Source: Trifolium pratense
Lineage: Eukaryota > Streptophyta > Magnoliopsida > Fabales > Fabaceae
NCBI RefSeq assembly: GCF_020283565.1
Contig: NC_060061.1
Span: forward strand, 28,061,362 to 28,125,361
Direction: 5' to 3'
Length of the DNA: 64,000 nt
Shown: one piece after another, positions 23,593 through 36,750 of the stretch
Layout: every line of letters begins with the position of its first letter
Position numbering within the stretch: position 1 is the first letter of the stretch
Program-made: the position numbers and the translations under genes
Notes under the pieces: generated by a model
What the model saw: the letters and a program-made list of their open reading frames with translations, nothing else
Databases searched by the model: none
What the model was told of the DNA's origin: nothing

Positions 23593-25404
23593 TCAAAGTG
23601 TATCAAACCATGAATCAAAATCATCAGAAACTTTTTCTTTGTTTTGGGAATGTGAGGATAGCATGCTGTGATGGACAGGCTTTTCTTCTTGTGGCCATGA
23701 TAAAACATGTGGGTTCATCATAGTGGATGTTTCCTCTAGCAAGTTGTCAAGTGCATCATCTAGACTAGTGGAAATAGATAAAATTCTGGATTGAACTGGC
23801 TCTTTATTGGAAATCTTAGGAAGATCCATTGAAGAGACTCCCAACGGAACAGTAAAGGAGTCACAGGACTTGGTCTCGTCAAGTGAATCTAGAAGCATAT
23901 CCAGTTCTTTTTCAGCAGCAGCTACCTCAAATGCTGAGTGTTTCACAATTGTATCTTTGATGAATTGTAAATTAGTTTCTGCACTAGGTTGAAATGCTTC
24001 ATTTTTAGCAGAATTGCCAACCTGCTGAAATTCAGCATTGATGTTGCTCCCAGGAGTGAAAAAGTCATTGGACCGGGCAGATGCCGAAGCAGCATGGCTG
24101 CTGCTACAAGAACTAGATGATGTAAACTGATCTGCTGCAGAATCAACTAAATTTAATTCTTTAGAAATCCTCTTAGCTAGTTCACAGTCCTCTGTAGTTT
24201 CGTGTCTGTCAGGTTCGTCACTGGCCACTGCCAAGTCTTCCACAAACTGGAAAAATGACCAGAAAAAATGTTTTATAATTAGCGTTAAATTTGGCCTGCA
24301 TTAAGTATTCTGCTTAAGTTTTTTATTTCACTAAAACAACAACTACAAGACCAAAAACCAAAGCATTTTCGATTTGAACTAATAATAACTAAAATCCACA
24401 ATGTTTTTCTTTCTATATACGGCAATCAATAATTTGTACAATAAATGGAGAAAACAGTGAAATATGTTTGTAATTATTAGTGAAATCAGTCAATTATTTT
24501 TTGCAACCCATGCATATTTAGTTCTGCAATTCCCATGTCTTAGGAAACAACACTGGAGCATAAAACATACTGGACCTGGGTATCATGTGTCAGTGTGTTA
24601 CATAATCATGTATGGTTTCACTCAGATAACAGAAATAGAATCTGAAGTAAATAAAACACAGCACAATTCTTTACATATTGAAAATTAAGCCAAATACTAA
24701 AATGTAAAACTACGGAAAAACATAACTATGTTGCACATGGAGGAAAAATAGGAAAGTGAAATTAAGACAATATGAGGAATGTAAAAATAAATATTATGAA
24801 ATAAGATTTAACTTAAATGTAAAGAGATGTGACAAAGAGACAGCAGCCACATAATTTTCAGGATCAATTTAGAGGATAGACATACCAACTCAGAGGGTAA
24901 CAGGTCAGCCTCAACAAATAATCTCTTTGATAAGTCAACTTTTGCAAGCTTTTCAGCAATAGCATGCAAATTCAAGGAGATAAATGATGCCTGCATGAAA
25001 ACCCAATTCATGTTAAGTAAGGAAAAGCACTAAACAAATTTGGAATATAACTTGTTAGAAACCACCAAACTACAAACTAGAACACTCGATAAAGATCATA
25101 TATATTTCTGTATCACTTATCCTTTGTATCTGTACTTCTATTTCCTAAGCTGTGGCAGATTGGTTAGCATTTTCCTAGCCAGACATTGGTTTTGCAGAAA
25201 GCAGAGCTTAATGAGTCAGTTTAAAATATCCATTCATCTTATGGAGAACACTTTGAAGAACAGTACATAGTTGCAGAAAGCAGTTCTGATGCGGAACATA
25301 GAGCTATAGCTCAGAAAGTATAATACTATGGCATAAAAGGATTCTTGAAGTATTGCAATTCCCTCAAAATCGACCAATATAGCTATTCTGTGATGATGAT
25401 GATG

Positions 25405-25459
<55 letters not shown>

Positions 25460-28400
25460 GGCTTAAATATGAAAATGGTCCCTGCAATTATGCCTTGTTT
25501 TGATTTTAGCCCTTGAAAAAAAAAAGTTTGATTTTGGCCCTCGCAAAATCTCAAAACTTTTAAAAAGGTCCCTCAATTGAATTTTTAGCTCATATGTCAA
25601 ATTGTTGATGATTTGGCAGATGCTGACTAGGATTTGTTATGACATGGCAATTAACATGTAATTTTCATTTTTCAGAAATACAAAATAAATTTTTAAAAAA
25701 ATTATTCTTCTTCTCTCCAAACATCAACCACTGCCACCATCTATTCTAAACCGGCGTGCCGTCTTGTGGCCACCGTTGGCCATAAAACCACAACCATTTT
25801 TTCCCTCTCTTCGCGATCTACTGCCATATCCTTTTAGATTTCCAAAAATAAGAAATTTTTGTGGACAACCACCCCGTTAAAACCATTTTCCGGCCACCAT
25901 ATTCCTCCGCTGATGACACTAAGTTGAGAAAAGGAACCTTGATGTCCAAGATGAAACAAATCAACAGTTTTTATTGAAAACTTGTTTTTTACTGACATAA
26001 AATCAAATGGGGATTAGGGTAAAAATCTACAAATCTTCACCATTTTCAAATTTGTGATAGTGAAGAGCTTTATCAGTAGTGGTGCAGTGTTTGAGCAATT
26101 GGCAAAGAGGGGCTGCTAGTGTTTAAATTGGGTCGAGCTTTTAGGGACCAGAGAGATTTTTGTGAATCTGAGAGCTTTTTTTTCTTTGAAACCCTTACAA
26201 CTTCATCATCACCTTTTACAATCCCAATCTTTGAATCTCTCTTAACATGTTCTTCTTTTATTTTTTGCAATAAGCATAAACTCATTTCTTCATGTTCAAC
26301 TTCAAGTAGTTGAATTATAATGGGTTGGTTTGGATACAAATTTGAAAATCTGTGGTTTTAGAAATTTAGGGATCAAGATGAATTACTGGATGAAGATTGG
26401 TTGATACTAGTTTTTTTAATTAAAATAAATGTTTGTTATTTTTAACAATAATTAAATAAATTGTATCTAATTTTTAAATAATAAAAAATGCATGGTCAGC
26501 AATTTTAATCTAGTCAGCATGAGCCATGTGAGTAATATTGTGTCAATTCAGCATTTTTTAATTAAAAAAACTCATGAGGGACTTTTTTAAAAACAAATTA
26601 AAATTACAGGGGTATAAATCAAAACTTTTAGTAATAGTAATAGTAATAGTAATAGTAATAGTAATAGTAATAGTAATAGTAATAGTAATAGTAATAGTAA
26701 TAGTAATAGTAATAGTAATAGTAATAGTAATAGTAATAGTAATAGTAATAGTAATAGTAATAGTAATAGTAATAGTAATAGTAATAGTAATAGTAATAGT
26801 AATAGTAATAGTAATAGTAATAGTAATAGTAATAGTAATAGTAATAGTAATAGTAATAGTAATAGTAATAGTAATAGTAATAGTAATAGTAATAGTAATA
26901 GTAATAGTAATAGTAATAGTAATAGTAATAGTAATAGTAATAGTAATAGTAATAGTAATAGTAATAGTAATAGTAATAGTAATAGTAATAGTAATAGTAA
27001 TAGTAATAGTAATAGTAATAGTAATAGTAATAGTAATAGTAATAGTAATAGTAATAGTAATAGTAATAGTAATAGTAATAGTAATAGTAATAGTAATAGT
27101 AATAGTAATAGTAATAGTAATAGTAATAGTAATAGTAATAGTAATAGTAATAGTAATATAATGCTTTTGCTAGAAGTATTGCTCAAAATCCAGTGCAGTA
27201 TAAACAAACCAAGCATGCAGAAATTGATAGATTTTATAAAAGATAAGTTAGATGAATGAAAAATTTGAACACCATTTGTTCTAACCACTCAACTGTTAGC
27301 AAACATCCTACCAAATCAAGGGTTATTCATTTCGACCTAATGTTGAATTATTTGTGAGAAAGTTGGGAATGATGAATATCTATGCACCAAAATTCAGATC
27401 TTATCTATTTCCTGTTATCTCTTATCCTGTGTATTTGTATTTCTATTTTCCTAAGTTGTAGCAGATTGGTTAGTTTTTCTTCCTAACTAAGGCTTTGTTT
27501 GCAAGTTTGGAGGGGAAGGGAGGGGAGGATTTTGGGAAAAAGGAAAGAGAAAGTGGAAAGGATAGAGGAGTTTGGGAAGGGAGAGCTTTGGGGGGTTCAT
27601 TTTTCTTCATAATACCAAATCCTTCTAATTTGGAAAAATTGTATTGGATGAGTTTATATGAGGGTTTATATGAATTCTTCAAATTTAATCTTTGTTGTTA
27701 TAATATTCTCAAGATTAAAAATATATTAAGCATAAGCATTTATTTATCATTCTCTACAAAAACAATCTCTCAAAAAATGTGGAAGGTTTCTCTTTTTTCG
27801 GCCTTACTTTCCTCCCCCAAAGCCCTTCCCTCCAAACTCGCAAACAAAGCCTTAGAGTTTGGTCTTTAGGCCTAACTCAACCCCGAAACCTAGCTCAAAA
27901 AGCGAGGATTGGTTAAGCGTTATAAGGACTACATTTACTGTATCACAAGTCAATATGGGATAGTGTGATATCAAAACACCCACTCACACTTAGAACTGGG
28001 CATGTAGTATAGACAAATGTGGGTGGCCCAATAACAGAGATCTCAATGCACCCATTCACAACCAAGACTACACATCTAAAGCGTGGAAGGATATGGATGG
28101 CCAAAACAAGATCTTGGATATATATATACCATCTTAGAATTTGGACTTTAGGCCTAACTCAACCATAAAAGTGAGCCTTATAAGAACTAATTTGGCCATA
28201 TCTCTAATCAATGTATGATCTCAACAGACTAACCTACTTGTCCTATCATATATACTCGAACCTTATGTAATAATGAATGAATAAGAAATAAGATTAAAAA
28301 GTGTTGCATCTCAAATTTATACTGTCAACTTCAAAGATGCTAATCCATCAACTAAGTAACCACATTTTCAAACAAATTTAGTGGAAACCGGAAAGCAGGT

Positions 28401-29464
28401 GACTGAGACATTCTGACTAAATTTAGCAAATTCCTCGGCCACCTTCTAGAAACTCTGACGGTTACGGGTATTGGAAAGGAGTATCTTTTCCCTCTAACGA
28501 AAAAAAATGCTTCCTAATATTATTTGGGCTTACTCAATATATTAGCTAAACAATTTATTAGGTGACAATCATTTGGAAGGAAGTACTGAAGTAGCAGTAG
28601 TAATCATCGCAGATTCACAATATATACTAATTTAGTAACGATTCTTAAGCTTTAAAAGGCATTCACTACTTCTACTACTAGTAGAATGCTTGAAACCTTA
28701 TACAACTATCTCAACCACATTATTCAGAAAGAATTTTTGATAAATAAATCTATTGATCTTATAATCATATCAACGCTAATCAATGAAGTAAACAAATTAC
28801 CTCCTGATTTGCACTACTAGTCTTATTATCCTGTACAACAAAATTATCATATCCATCCCATGACAAAATGCCCTCTCCCCTTACTGCAAGTATATAGCTT
28901 AATCCCACACCAAACTCCCCTGCAAAAAAATAATCTCAACAACATTAATACTAAACAAAAAAAGTATCACTAACCAATTACTTAATTACAAATGATCAAT
29001 TATCATAATCGAACATTAATCACAAATATGCAAGTGGTATTAATATTAATTAAACACATACATGGAACAAGTTCATTGAAGTCATCAAGTGTTTTATCAG
29101 CATAAGACTGAGCCTCAGCAACAAGATGGCGAAAATCAGCGCCTTTACTTTTGGGAACAACAACATCTAGGGTTTTACTTCCACTTTGAGGAACAGAATC
29201 AAATTCCGCTTCTTCTTCTTCTTCTTCATATCGGTCCCAATTTCCAGGAAGTGCAGAAGAACCACCATGAAACTTTGAGCGATTGGTTTTGTTCTCGATT
29301 ACTTGTTGCTTTCCAAAGGGTTCCTTTACGGCGTCGTTTTGGTTTGGGATTGAAGATGAAAACGAAGACTGTGATTGAGTTTTAAGCTTGTGGTTACCGT
29401 GATGCTTTTTGTTAAGGTGTCGTGTGTGATCTCGTTTTGATTTTGCTAAAGCTTTTACGTCCAT
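23593..29464 (-). CDS. Plant-specific protein similar to CER16
   Basis: Four exons join in frame (exon 1 29464-29062, exon 2 28919-28801, exon 3 24990-24886, exon 4 24246-23593), all with GT-AG borders. They encode 426 residues plus a stop. The start MDVKALAKSKRDHTRH is basic. A Ser/Gln-rich part follows, then GNWDRYEEEEEE, VVVPKSKGADFRHL, the exon 2 block GVGLSYILAVRGEGILSWDG, the exon 3 block ASFISLNLHAIAEKLAKVDL-KRLFVEADLLP, and a Ser-rich acidic C-terminal half ending DDFDSWFDTL. This order matches, from memory, the Arabidopsis CER16 family (At5g44150), a nuclear factor that affects wax biosynthesis through small RNAs of CER3. There is no catalytic domain, TM helix or signal peptide. All frames and splice sites are intact, so it is probably a working gene. 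The name is less certain than the gene model. Intron 2 is 3.8 kb and full of repeats. Confidence 0.85.
25391..25458. repeat. Trinucleotide microsatellite (GAT)n(AAT)n
   Basis: A few GAT units pass into an uninterrupted run of about 18 AAT units. It lies in intron 2 of the CER16-like gene and directly abuts the next element. Confidence 0.95.
25459..26628. mobile_element. MULE-like non-autonomous element with a lost right end
   Basis: The left end reads GGCTTAAATATGAAAATGGTCC, a terminal sequence similar to the 19328 MITE. The subterminal part at 25530-25590 (TTAAAAAGGTCCCTCAATTG) recurs inverted at 26570-26625 (CATGAGGGACTTTTTTAAA). The outermost right part is missing: where it should be, the TAGTAA array begins. 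The middle (25700-25930) is GC-richer with CCACC/GCCACC words and no ORF. Confidence 0.6.
26629..27159. repeat. Giant uninterrupted hexanucleotide microsatellite (TAGTAA)n
   Basis: About 530 bp of the unit TAGTAA, roughly 88 copies, with no interruption that I can see. It lies in intron 2 of the CER16-like gene. Long ORFs read through it (alternating Val-Ile, or poly-Leu on the other strand) are only translations of the repeat. Confidence 0.97.
27491..27851. mobile_element. PIF/Harbinger-like MITE
   Basis: GGCTTTGTTTGCAAGTTTGG at the left is mirrored at the right by CCAAACTCGCAAACAAAGCC. CTAA stands before and TTAG after. The internal GGGAAGG-rich left half is complementary to the right half. 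It is 361 bp long with no coding function, inside intron 2 of the CER16-like gene. Confidence 0.75.
27856..28225. repeat. Legume-type repeat with two related halves
   Basis: The phrase TTTAGGCCTAACTCAACC occurs at about 27865 and 28149. Each is followed by a similar stretch (AAGGACTA.. / AAGAACTA..). A repeat with this wording is common in legume genomes. Its class (LTR or other) cannot be told here. Confidence 0.6.
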
Positions 29465-29592
29465 TGAAGAATATTCGTAAGTGTTATTTGGGGTTTTTTC
29501 GTTGTGAAATGTTGAAGCTTTATCGGAATTTAATTGAAATGTGTTAGGTTACCGAGAGAGAGGAAGGAATTTTGAGGTTGCTGATGGAGTTC

Positions 29593-29606
29593 AAACGACG
29601 TCGTTT
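29593..29606. promoter_or_regulatory. Perfect palindrome AAACGACGTCGTTT in the CER16-like promoter
   Basis: This 14-bp palindrome with a GACGTC core lies about 130 bp upstream of the ATG at 29464 (- strand gene). The core is a bZIP (CRE/C-box-like) site. Confidence 0.5.
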
Positions 29607-29671
29607 TGCTGTTCTTTCAGTTTCAGTTTCAGTGTACTATTTGCGTTGAAAGTTGCCCAGCAGTCCTCTTA

Positions 29672-29676
29672 GGCCC
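29672..29676 (-). promoter_or_regulatory. Site II-like element TTGGGCC
   Basis: On the - strand the sequence reads TTGGGCCTAAG, about 210 bp upstream of the ATG. TGGGCC is the TCP-bound site II element common in promoters of constitutively expressed plant genes. Confidence 0.4.
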
Positions 29677-29739
29677 AAAAAATTCAAAAATAACCCTGAT
29701 TTTTGGATCTACGATGATTTGGAAGATAGGATTCGAATA

Positions 29740-30010
29740 CGCCTAATTTTTGAATTGTAACTTCCCAAATATAAAAGAAAAATTGAAAATAAAAACATCA
29801 TTTGGGAACATAAATTTCGAAATTAGTTACGTTTCAAAATTAACTAATTTCGGATTGTAACTTTCGAAATATCTAAAAAATTGAAAAAAAATCATTTCGA
29901 AACGTACATTCCAAAATTAGTTAATTTTGGATTGTAACTTCTGAAATATAAAAAAATTGAAAAAAAAAACCATTTCAGAACGCAAGTTCCAAAACTAACT
30001 AAGGTCATTT
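29740..30010. repeat. Three imperfect tandem units
   Basis: GATTGTAACTT followed by a GAAATAT-type word and an A-rich spacer starts at about 29752, 29853 and 29931. Each unit then has TTTCGAAACG or a variant, and AAATTAGTTAA. The spacing is about 80-100 bp, so the units are degenerate. Confidence 0.55.
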
Positions 30011-31447
30011 GGTCAGCATAAAGGTGCCTTCGAGCAACATAGGGGGGCCGAAAGAGCAATTTTTATTTGTGTTTAAACGAAGTTCCATTCTTATCTTTCA
30101 TTTTTTATGGGTCATATCTCCCATATTTGAAAATTTCTTTTTAGGTCCTCGTCTTGACCCTTAAAACCAATTCAGTAACCGCAATAAGAAACATGCAGGT
30201 TTTAAATCCGCAAGAAAATTCAAAGGAAAATCTGCAGGTTTTCTTGTGGATTTTCCTACGGATTTTAACTTTAGGATCAAAACCAAAATATTTTAACATA
30301 CAGGGATGAATTGCTAAAAAACAAAAAAAGATACATGTCTAAAAACAAAAACACGCCAACTTACAAGGACCAAAAGACCATTTAAACCTTTATTTTTTTC
30401 GAATTAAATTTCTATGTATTCACTCGAGAATCGAACCCATGACCCTCAATATAAAAACCTAAAAAATATTTTCTATCAAAAACTAAAATAAATAATAAAT
30501 TAACAAATATACTTAAACTTTTTATTTTCTTTGTTGTGAGATTTCAATTTTTTTGTTGCTATTTCTGTTTTATTATTATTATTTTCCTATTCTAGTTGTT
30601 GAGTTGTGAATGTTTTTAATTTGGTAGGCTTTTTTTTTATCAAAATCCAAAAATTATCTTGTTTATTAGGTGTTATATCTTTCGGCATAGTGTGTGTAGA
30701 TAGCAAATAAGTCACCAAATCTATGTTTATCTTTGTCTATACTTGATTATGTGTTCCAAAGCATTCTTTGTCTCTGTCTCTATGCTTGAAGAGCATATGT
30801 ATCTCTCACAAGCCAGGCCATTTCATCAACTAAGCATATTCTCCAATGAAATCATTTTATGACTACTTCAGAATTTTCTTTTGATTTATAGACACTGAAG
30901 CTTACTTCATTTGATACTTGCTAAGGCCAAATCATGAATATAGATTAATAACAATACTTTTAATCATGTCACATGACAGGTATTTTCTGTTTCTCAACTG
31001 GAATTTGTGGATTCAATCATTTTACAAGTATGAACCCTCTCTTCCATGGTCTTTAACTTTTGCTTAAGATACCAAATATTTATTCCTCGTATCTCCCTGT
31101 CTTTCTATTTTGGATGCAAAATATACTAAACTTATGTGTTTAATTATGATGTGTTTTGCACAAACTCAAAATTCCAGAACCCATTTGATTCTCTTACATG
31201 GTTGTGAGATTTTTGTCATCTTGTGAAGTAGTACTTGGATGGCTCCCAAGCACACAATGGCTGAAAGGGAACCTTAAGCTTACAGGTTCTCTTATATGTT
31301 CCTTATATTTTTTATTCATTCTTCTTGACTTGGTGTATAAAAGGATTTTAGAAAAGTTACCGTATCATAGCCAGGGACGCAGCTACATACATCAATATGG
31401 GGGCATGTGCCTGCACAATGTTTTTTGAAATTATAACGTAGATACTA
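30011..31447. other. Intergenic DNA, no supported gene
   Basis: AT-rich. CAAGGACCAAAAGACCATTTAAACC (split around 30345-30390) looks like the end of a GGTCC-type MITE, but I find no matching left end. A 76-codon ORF at 31198-31428 is not recognised. Confidence 0.45.
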
Positions 31448-34400
31448 CTAGTGTTAATCCCGTGCGGATGCACGGGTGCAACATGTTTACATAGTATTTA
31501 GAACTCGATATTAATTTTTAAAAAAAAAACTTAATTTTTTATCATTATCAAACTCCAAATGTTTTTATTGACACCATAATTAATTAGAAACAATTTTTAG
31601 AATGTCTAGATTGACAATATTTTTTTTTTAAATCAAAATATTTATAAATGGCAATATTATTAAGCTAAAACTTTGATCTATGTTTGAATCTGAAATCTCA
31701 CGGTAGTAATTATCATTTTGTCTAAAACCAAATAAAAACTTACATAGTGTCAAAATTAACAAAAATTAGAGCAAAAGCATTTAAAACTTAAAAGTCTCAA
31801 TCACTTTTTGATAAAAGTAATAGTAATTTATTTTTTTTGTAAATATTAAAAACTATAAATAAACTGAACTTAAATGTTAAGGATAAATGAAAGAAGCAAA
31901 AAAAAAAAAAAATGATAAAACAAGTCCAATTGACACAACCTTCACAATCTTAAACTCATATTCATCATTGTCAATTTTCACAGCCTTCACAATCTTTCTT
32001 AACATGGACATTACCAATTTCATCATTGAGACAAATTTTCTTTAAGTACCAACTACTTGATCAATCTTGGATTCATGTTTGACATCAACAATTCATAAAG
32101 ATATAGTTAATTTGTTCAAAAAAATAAAATTGTGTATCATCATTGAATGTGAGAAGACTTCTTAACATACTTAACATAGCTTCTTTTTTTTCTTCTTCAC
32201 ATACATTCTTTAAGCATTTAATATGTGTTTTGACTACATAACATGTACCAAGTTGAGCACTCATTCGATGTATTTGCTGGTAGTTATTATGGCAGCATAC
32301 ATGAAGTAGCATAAGCAATACCAATTGGCCATACATCAGTGCAATTTCTGCAACAGTAAAAATTACTACCACTAATGTCACATTCTTACAAATTCCCAAG
32401 TCCTAACCTCATATCATAAGTTGTATTTCTGTATTCCTCCTCTATTCACCATATGTACTTGAACACTATGTATTCAGCTTCTTCCAAATCAACCAGGAAA
32501 AAAAATTAAATTAAGACAATCAAAATACATAAAACTTCTACTACCTTTGCAAGAAGCAAGATGAATGGATCTTCACTCACCTAATAGCATAAAATACAAT
32601 CATAAGTACATGTTCAAGTAAAGTGGTTGCTTAATATAATAAGATGGCATCCCATGTACTGTTATTTTGTTCTTTATATACTTCATATAAGTCTGTAGTT
32701 TTTAGGATGATGAACAAATATAAAAGATAGATAGCAATAATAAATTAAATTAATGTACTACCTCTTTCTTCATCAATGAAAAGGAAGTGAGAAACTTCAT
32801 GCAAATATCCTCTTCTTGCACTTCTCCTTTCCTTTTTACAGCAGCCACACATTTCATTGAGTCTAAGGCATTAACTGGGATTCAAAATTGGTAATGTAAT
32901 TTTATTGGTAAATGTAAATTGAACATAAAGCTATACAATATTGAAATTGAAATTGAACAGCAGCCACACATTACAAATGAAATTGAAATTGAACATAAAG
33001 CTATACAATATTGGTAAATGTAATTTTATTTCAGGAAATAGCTAGCAACCCATTTTATCCAATGTGTTCTAACCACAAAAAAATAGGCAAAATTACGCTA
33101 CAGGTCCTTTATCTTATTTTTTTGTAACAATTTGGTCCTTTATCTTTTTTTTGTAACAATTTGGTCCTTTATCTTCTTTTTTTGTAACACTTTGGTCCTT
33201 ATCTTATTTATTTATAAAAAATAAAGGACCAACGTGTTACAAATAAAAAAAATAAAGGACCAAACTGTTACAAAAAAGGGGACTAAAGTGTTACAAATAA
33301 AAAAAATAAAGGACTAAAGTGTTACAAATAAAAGATAAAGGACCAAAGTGTTACAAAAAAAAGATAAAGGACCAAAGTGTTACAAAAAAATAAGATAAAG
33401 GACTTGTAGTATAATTTTGCCCAAAAAAATATTAATAATGAAAAGTTAACTGCTGAATTGAAAATCCAAAAAATAAATAGATCTCGTATTTGCATTATTG
33501 GAAAACAAAAATGAAAAGTATTCAGCGACTGCTGGTTCTAAAACCTTAAACAATGTTTCTTTTTCTCCATGAACTGCACAAAAAGTAATATGCCAAAGTT
33601 TAACAACGCTAAAAGAAATAAGTAATCTTCATAAAAACTTACTCATATTAGACATAAACTTATTAGATATGCAGTATAGTATAGTAATCTATTTCAATTA
33701 GTCATAAACTTATCAAACCAAATATGTATAGTGTAAAAAGTTGTGCTGGAGCAATCTCCCATAAGCAATTCATTAAAAGTAGTTTACCTATGAGAATGAC
33801 AAAAGCCCCAAAATCCTTTGTGAAATGCTCGATGACCAAAATCCCCGAAAGCTATAATTTTTCTTCTTTCCATTACTTTTAGCTCCTGCATATTTCAAGC
33901 ACCAAGAAAGAAATGAATTGATGCAAAAAATTAAAATAGATACGATTTACAAAAATATATAATTACCGAAACACAAAAAGCAATGAAATAAAACAAAATG
34001 ACCAAAAGTTTGAGACCTTTATGAGTTCTAAGAACTTTCTTTCCTAAAAGGGATCAAATTCCTTGAAACACAGAGGAACCAATATGCAAGAAATAACAAA
34101 CGGTTCTTATGACACTTGATTGCATGTATTACATTTCATTGCATATATAACAATTTCCTTGCAGAAGATAAAAGTATTTTTCATTGATTCCAAAGACTCT
34201 AAATTTCCACTGGATTAGACATCTTAGAAAGAGAAGACACTAAAAACTAATTAAAAACAAAAACATAAAACTCAACTTCGTCTAGAATTCCATTCTTTTT
34301 TATTTAGAATTAGTTAGATCTTAACAAAAGATGTAATGAACCAATAACAAATAAAACTCAAAATGAAGTGTTATTTCATAAATTAAAAAGCCCATAACTG

Positions 34401-36750
34401 AAGAGTAAATTTCATCAATCTCTCATTCAATGAATTCATTTCTAAAATATTTGAACCATGTTTCTTAGCCCAGAAATATAAACATAACCTACAAAAACAA
34501 AAGATAAAATAAATGATTGATGCGTCTTTCCATCCCTTTCTATAATTACCTTACATACATATATGTAGTCAAGCAATTTTCATCTCTCATACCAAACTTT
34601 CTGCCATTATTTCCTGTTGCTGAAGAAAAAAATAGAGAAAAAGAAAACAATAAATGAGGAGAAAAAAACCCAGAAATCATGAGAGAATCTCTCTCACCCG
34701 ATTGTGTTCATGGAGAAGAAATACATTCAATCAAACTAATAGTTGAAAAGAAATGTAGATGAATAACAAACGGGGAAAGGCAAAAAACACCAAAAATGGG
34801 GTATCTCCGGTTAACATTTGGCAAGACTTTTGTTAAGAGTATGGATTCTTACCAATAGCTTGAATAATCATGGGATCTGCAGACCAAAACCATCTTAAGG
34901 TTAGGAAAAAATTGTCGTCCACTGAATTAGAAAGTGGCAGGCAATAAAAAATCAAACATTTGCATCAGCTGATAACATAAAGAGAGATAACAAAAGAATA
35001 CTAACAAAATACACATGATGACATTTAAGTAAATATCATAACCAGAAATAAGGCAGTGAGACACTAACAAATTTAATTAATTCGAAGTCATACCCAAAGT
35101 TAAGCCTAACAGGAAAAGCATAGTTATATAATATCATGCATGAGCAACCTAGTTCTCATTTTGAAGTTTATAACAAATATAGCTATAAAAAAAGAATTAG
35201 ATCCCTACCTAAAACTGTGCTATATGAGTGCAACAATTTTTCCCCTTCAAAATATATCCATATCAATATAGTAAAAAAATAATACTACATGAAAATCAAC
35301 ATGACATGTAATGAAAATGAACATAACAGTAAGAGTTAAAAATACAGACAATCGAACCCAAACATAATAATATTAGGCATGCCTCATGAATATTGGAAGG
35401 TTTGGATCAGATCATATTTAAATACACAGTTGAAGAAAACTTGAATAACAATTTTTTATTGAGATCAAATTCAATTGGTAAGAATTTTCAAAAAGAAGAT
35501 ATGCAGTTTAAGAACTTATTTAACGTGAAGGAAAAACTCATTTTAAGACCAATCAATTGTGCTTTTGCAAATTAACTCCTCCTCTTAGTTGTAAATTTAA
35601 ACTGAAAAAGGCTTAACTTTACCTTCCACAACTCACAATTGTCTTCTAAAGTTGTCCATTGAATCTCGTCGCCTAGTGAATCAAACTTATATAATCATCT
35701 ATCAATGTATCAACCATTCCAAATAACTCATAATTGAATCAATACTTCAAATTTAATTTAGCAAACAGAATTGTGGAAAATAATGACCTACCCATGGCAA
35801 AACTGATATGAAATTGTGTACAAACCTTTAGAATATTGTATTTGCTAGAGATTTTTTATGCACACAAAGAAAACTGTATGTATAGTTAGAAGATTATATC
35901 TGAAAAAACCTGTCTAATATGGTTAAAATGATGCATATTATTAAGGCCACAGATAAAGACATTCAAAATTAAGTTCATGACTTATAGTTCTATTGTAGCT
36001 ACCACAATTTTCCACATGGGCATTTTATCAAACACCTGCAATGCATTTTATCTCAATTACTAATTCTATTTCTATCCCCACTACTACCCACACCCAAAAT
36101 CAAGTAGTTTAACTAAAATTGATAAATCAAGTAGTTTAACTAAAATTGATACTGGGATAACAACTCACAAATTTTAACAATCTGGCATATAAATTTGCAA
36201 AAAGAACAAATATTTCAAGTGCGTGAAATGAGAAGGGAAAAATGTTTATCATGCATAAAAGTTATGGGTAGAAAAAATAAGCATGGAGAAGATGGAACTT
36301 TACCAAGAATTGAGATGAGGAATCCTTACAACCCTAACCTTCATTCTCCATGCCTTCCTACATGGATGTAAATCAGAAACCAACTCAAATGAAAAATCCA
36401 TTACAAAGCAACTTACAATTAAAAGCAACAAAATGGGCTCAAATCCGAAGGATGAAGCCATACCATTGATTAGGGTATTTATAAGGTGGATGGAAAACTT
36501 GTATGATGCTGCGATGGAGAAGAAGGTGCTGAGCAAGCATCAGAATCAAAATAAGAATATAAAAGGAATAGAATCAAAATCTTATAGTGATGAAGGACAA
36601 AAGTGAGATTCTCAGTTGGAGAGGGATTTGAAAAACGCGCAATTTTCTTGAAGCTACAGCGTCGGGGGACGAGGGAGAAGGTGCTGGGTACGCGCCTCTT
36701 TTGCCCCTAACAGTATTATGTGAAGCGGTTTCTATTGTTAATAGATAGGA
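31448..36750 (-). mobile_element. Candidate non-autonomous Helitron, 5.3 kb
   Basis: Read on the - strand the element begins TCCTATCTATTAAC at 36750 and ends at 31448 with CTAG. It is preceded by a perfect hairpin (CCCGTGC-4 nt-GCACGGG, 31459-31476) eight nucleotides inward. The host bases outside are A (5') and T (3'), as expected for insertion into AT without target duplication. TC at the 5' end, a 3' hairpin and CTRR are the Helitron hallmarks. No Rep/helicase sequence is visible, so it would depend on another copy. The interior is AT-rich with a local duplication at 32900-33030 and a nested MITE. The 5' border rests on one short match and is the weaker part. Confidence 0.5.
33086..33421. 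mobile_element. Mutator-type MITE made of inverted GGTCC repeats
   Basis: GGCAAAATTACGCTACAGG at the left and CTTGTAGTATAATTTTGCC at the right are inverted. A 10-bp repeat CAAAAAAATA (9 bp if counted as usual) flanks it at 33076-33085 and 33422-33431. The interior is a string of about 30-bp units (TTTGGTCCTTTATC and complement), so each half is a tandem array and the whole folds on itself. It is nested in the Helitron candidate. Confidence 0.85.

Noticed and set aside
25234..25554. A Tyr/His-rich protein on the - strand
   Set aside because: The Tyr and His runs are the (AAT)n/(GAT)n microsatellite read on the other strand.
26574..27288. Long ORFs of alternating Val-Ile (+) and poly-Leu (-)
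   Set aside because: They are translations of the TAGTAA microsatellite and have no other coding features.
27495..27869. A Gly/Lys-rich ORF on the + strand
   Set aside because: It lies entirely across the PIF/Harbinger-like MITE, whose inverted purine-rich ends create the open frame.
32085..32399. A 104-codon ORF inside the Helitron candidate as a captured gene
   Set aside because: Hydrophobic and Cys-containing but not recognised. No splice sites or homologous blocks support it.
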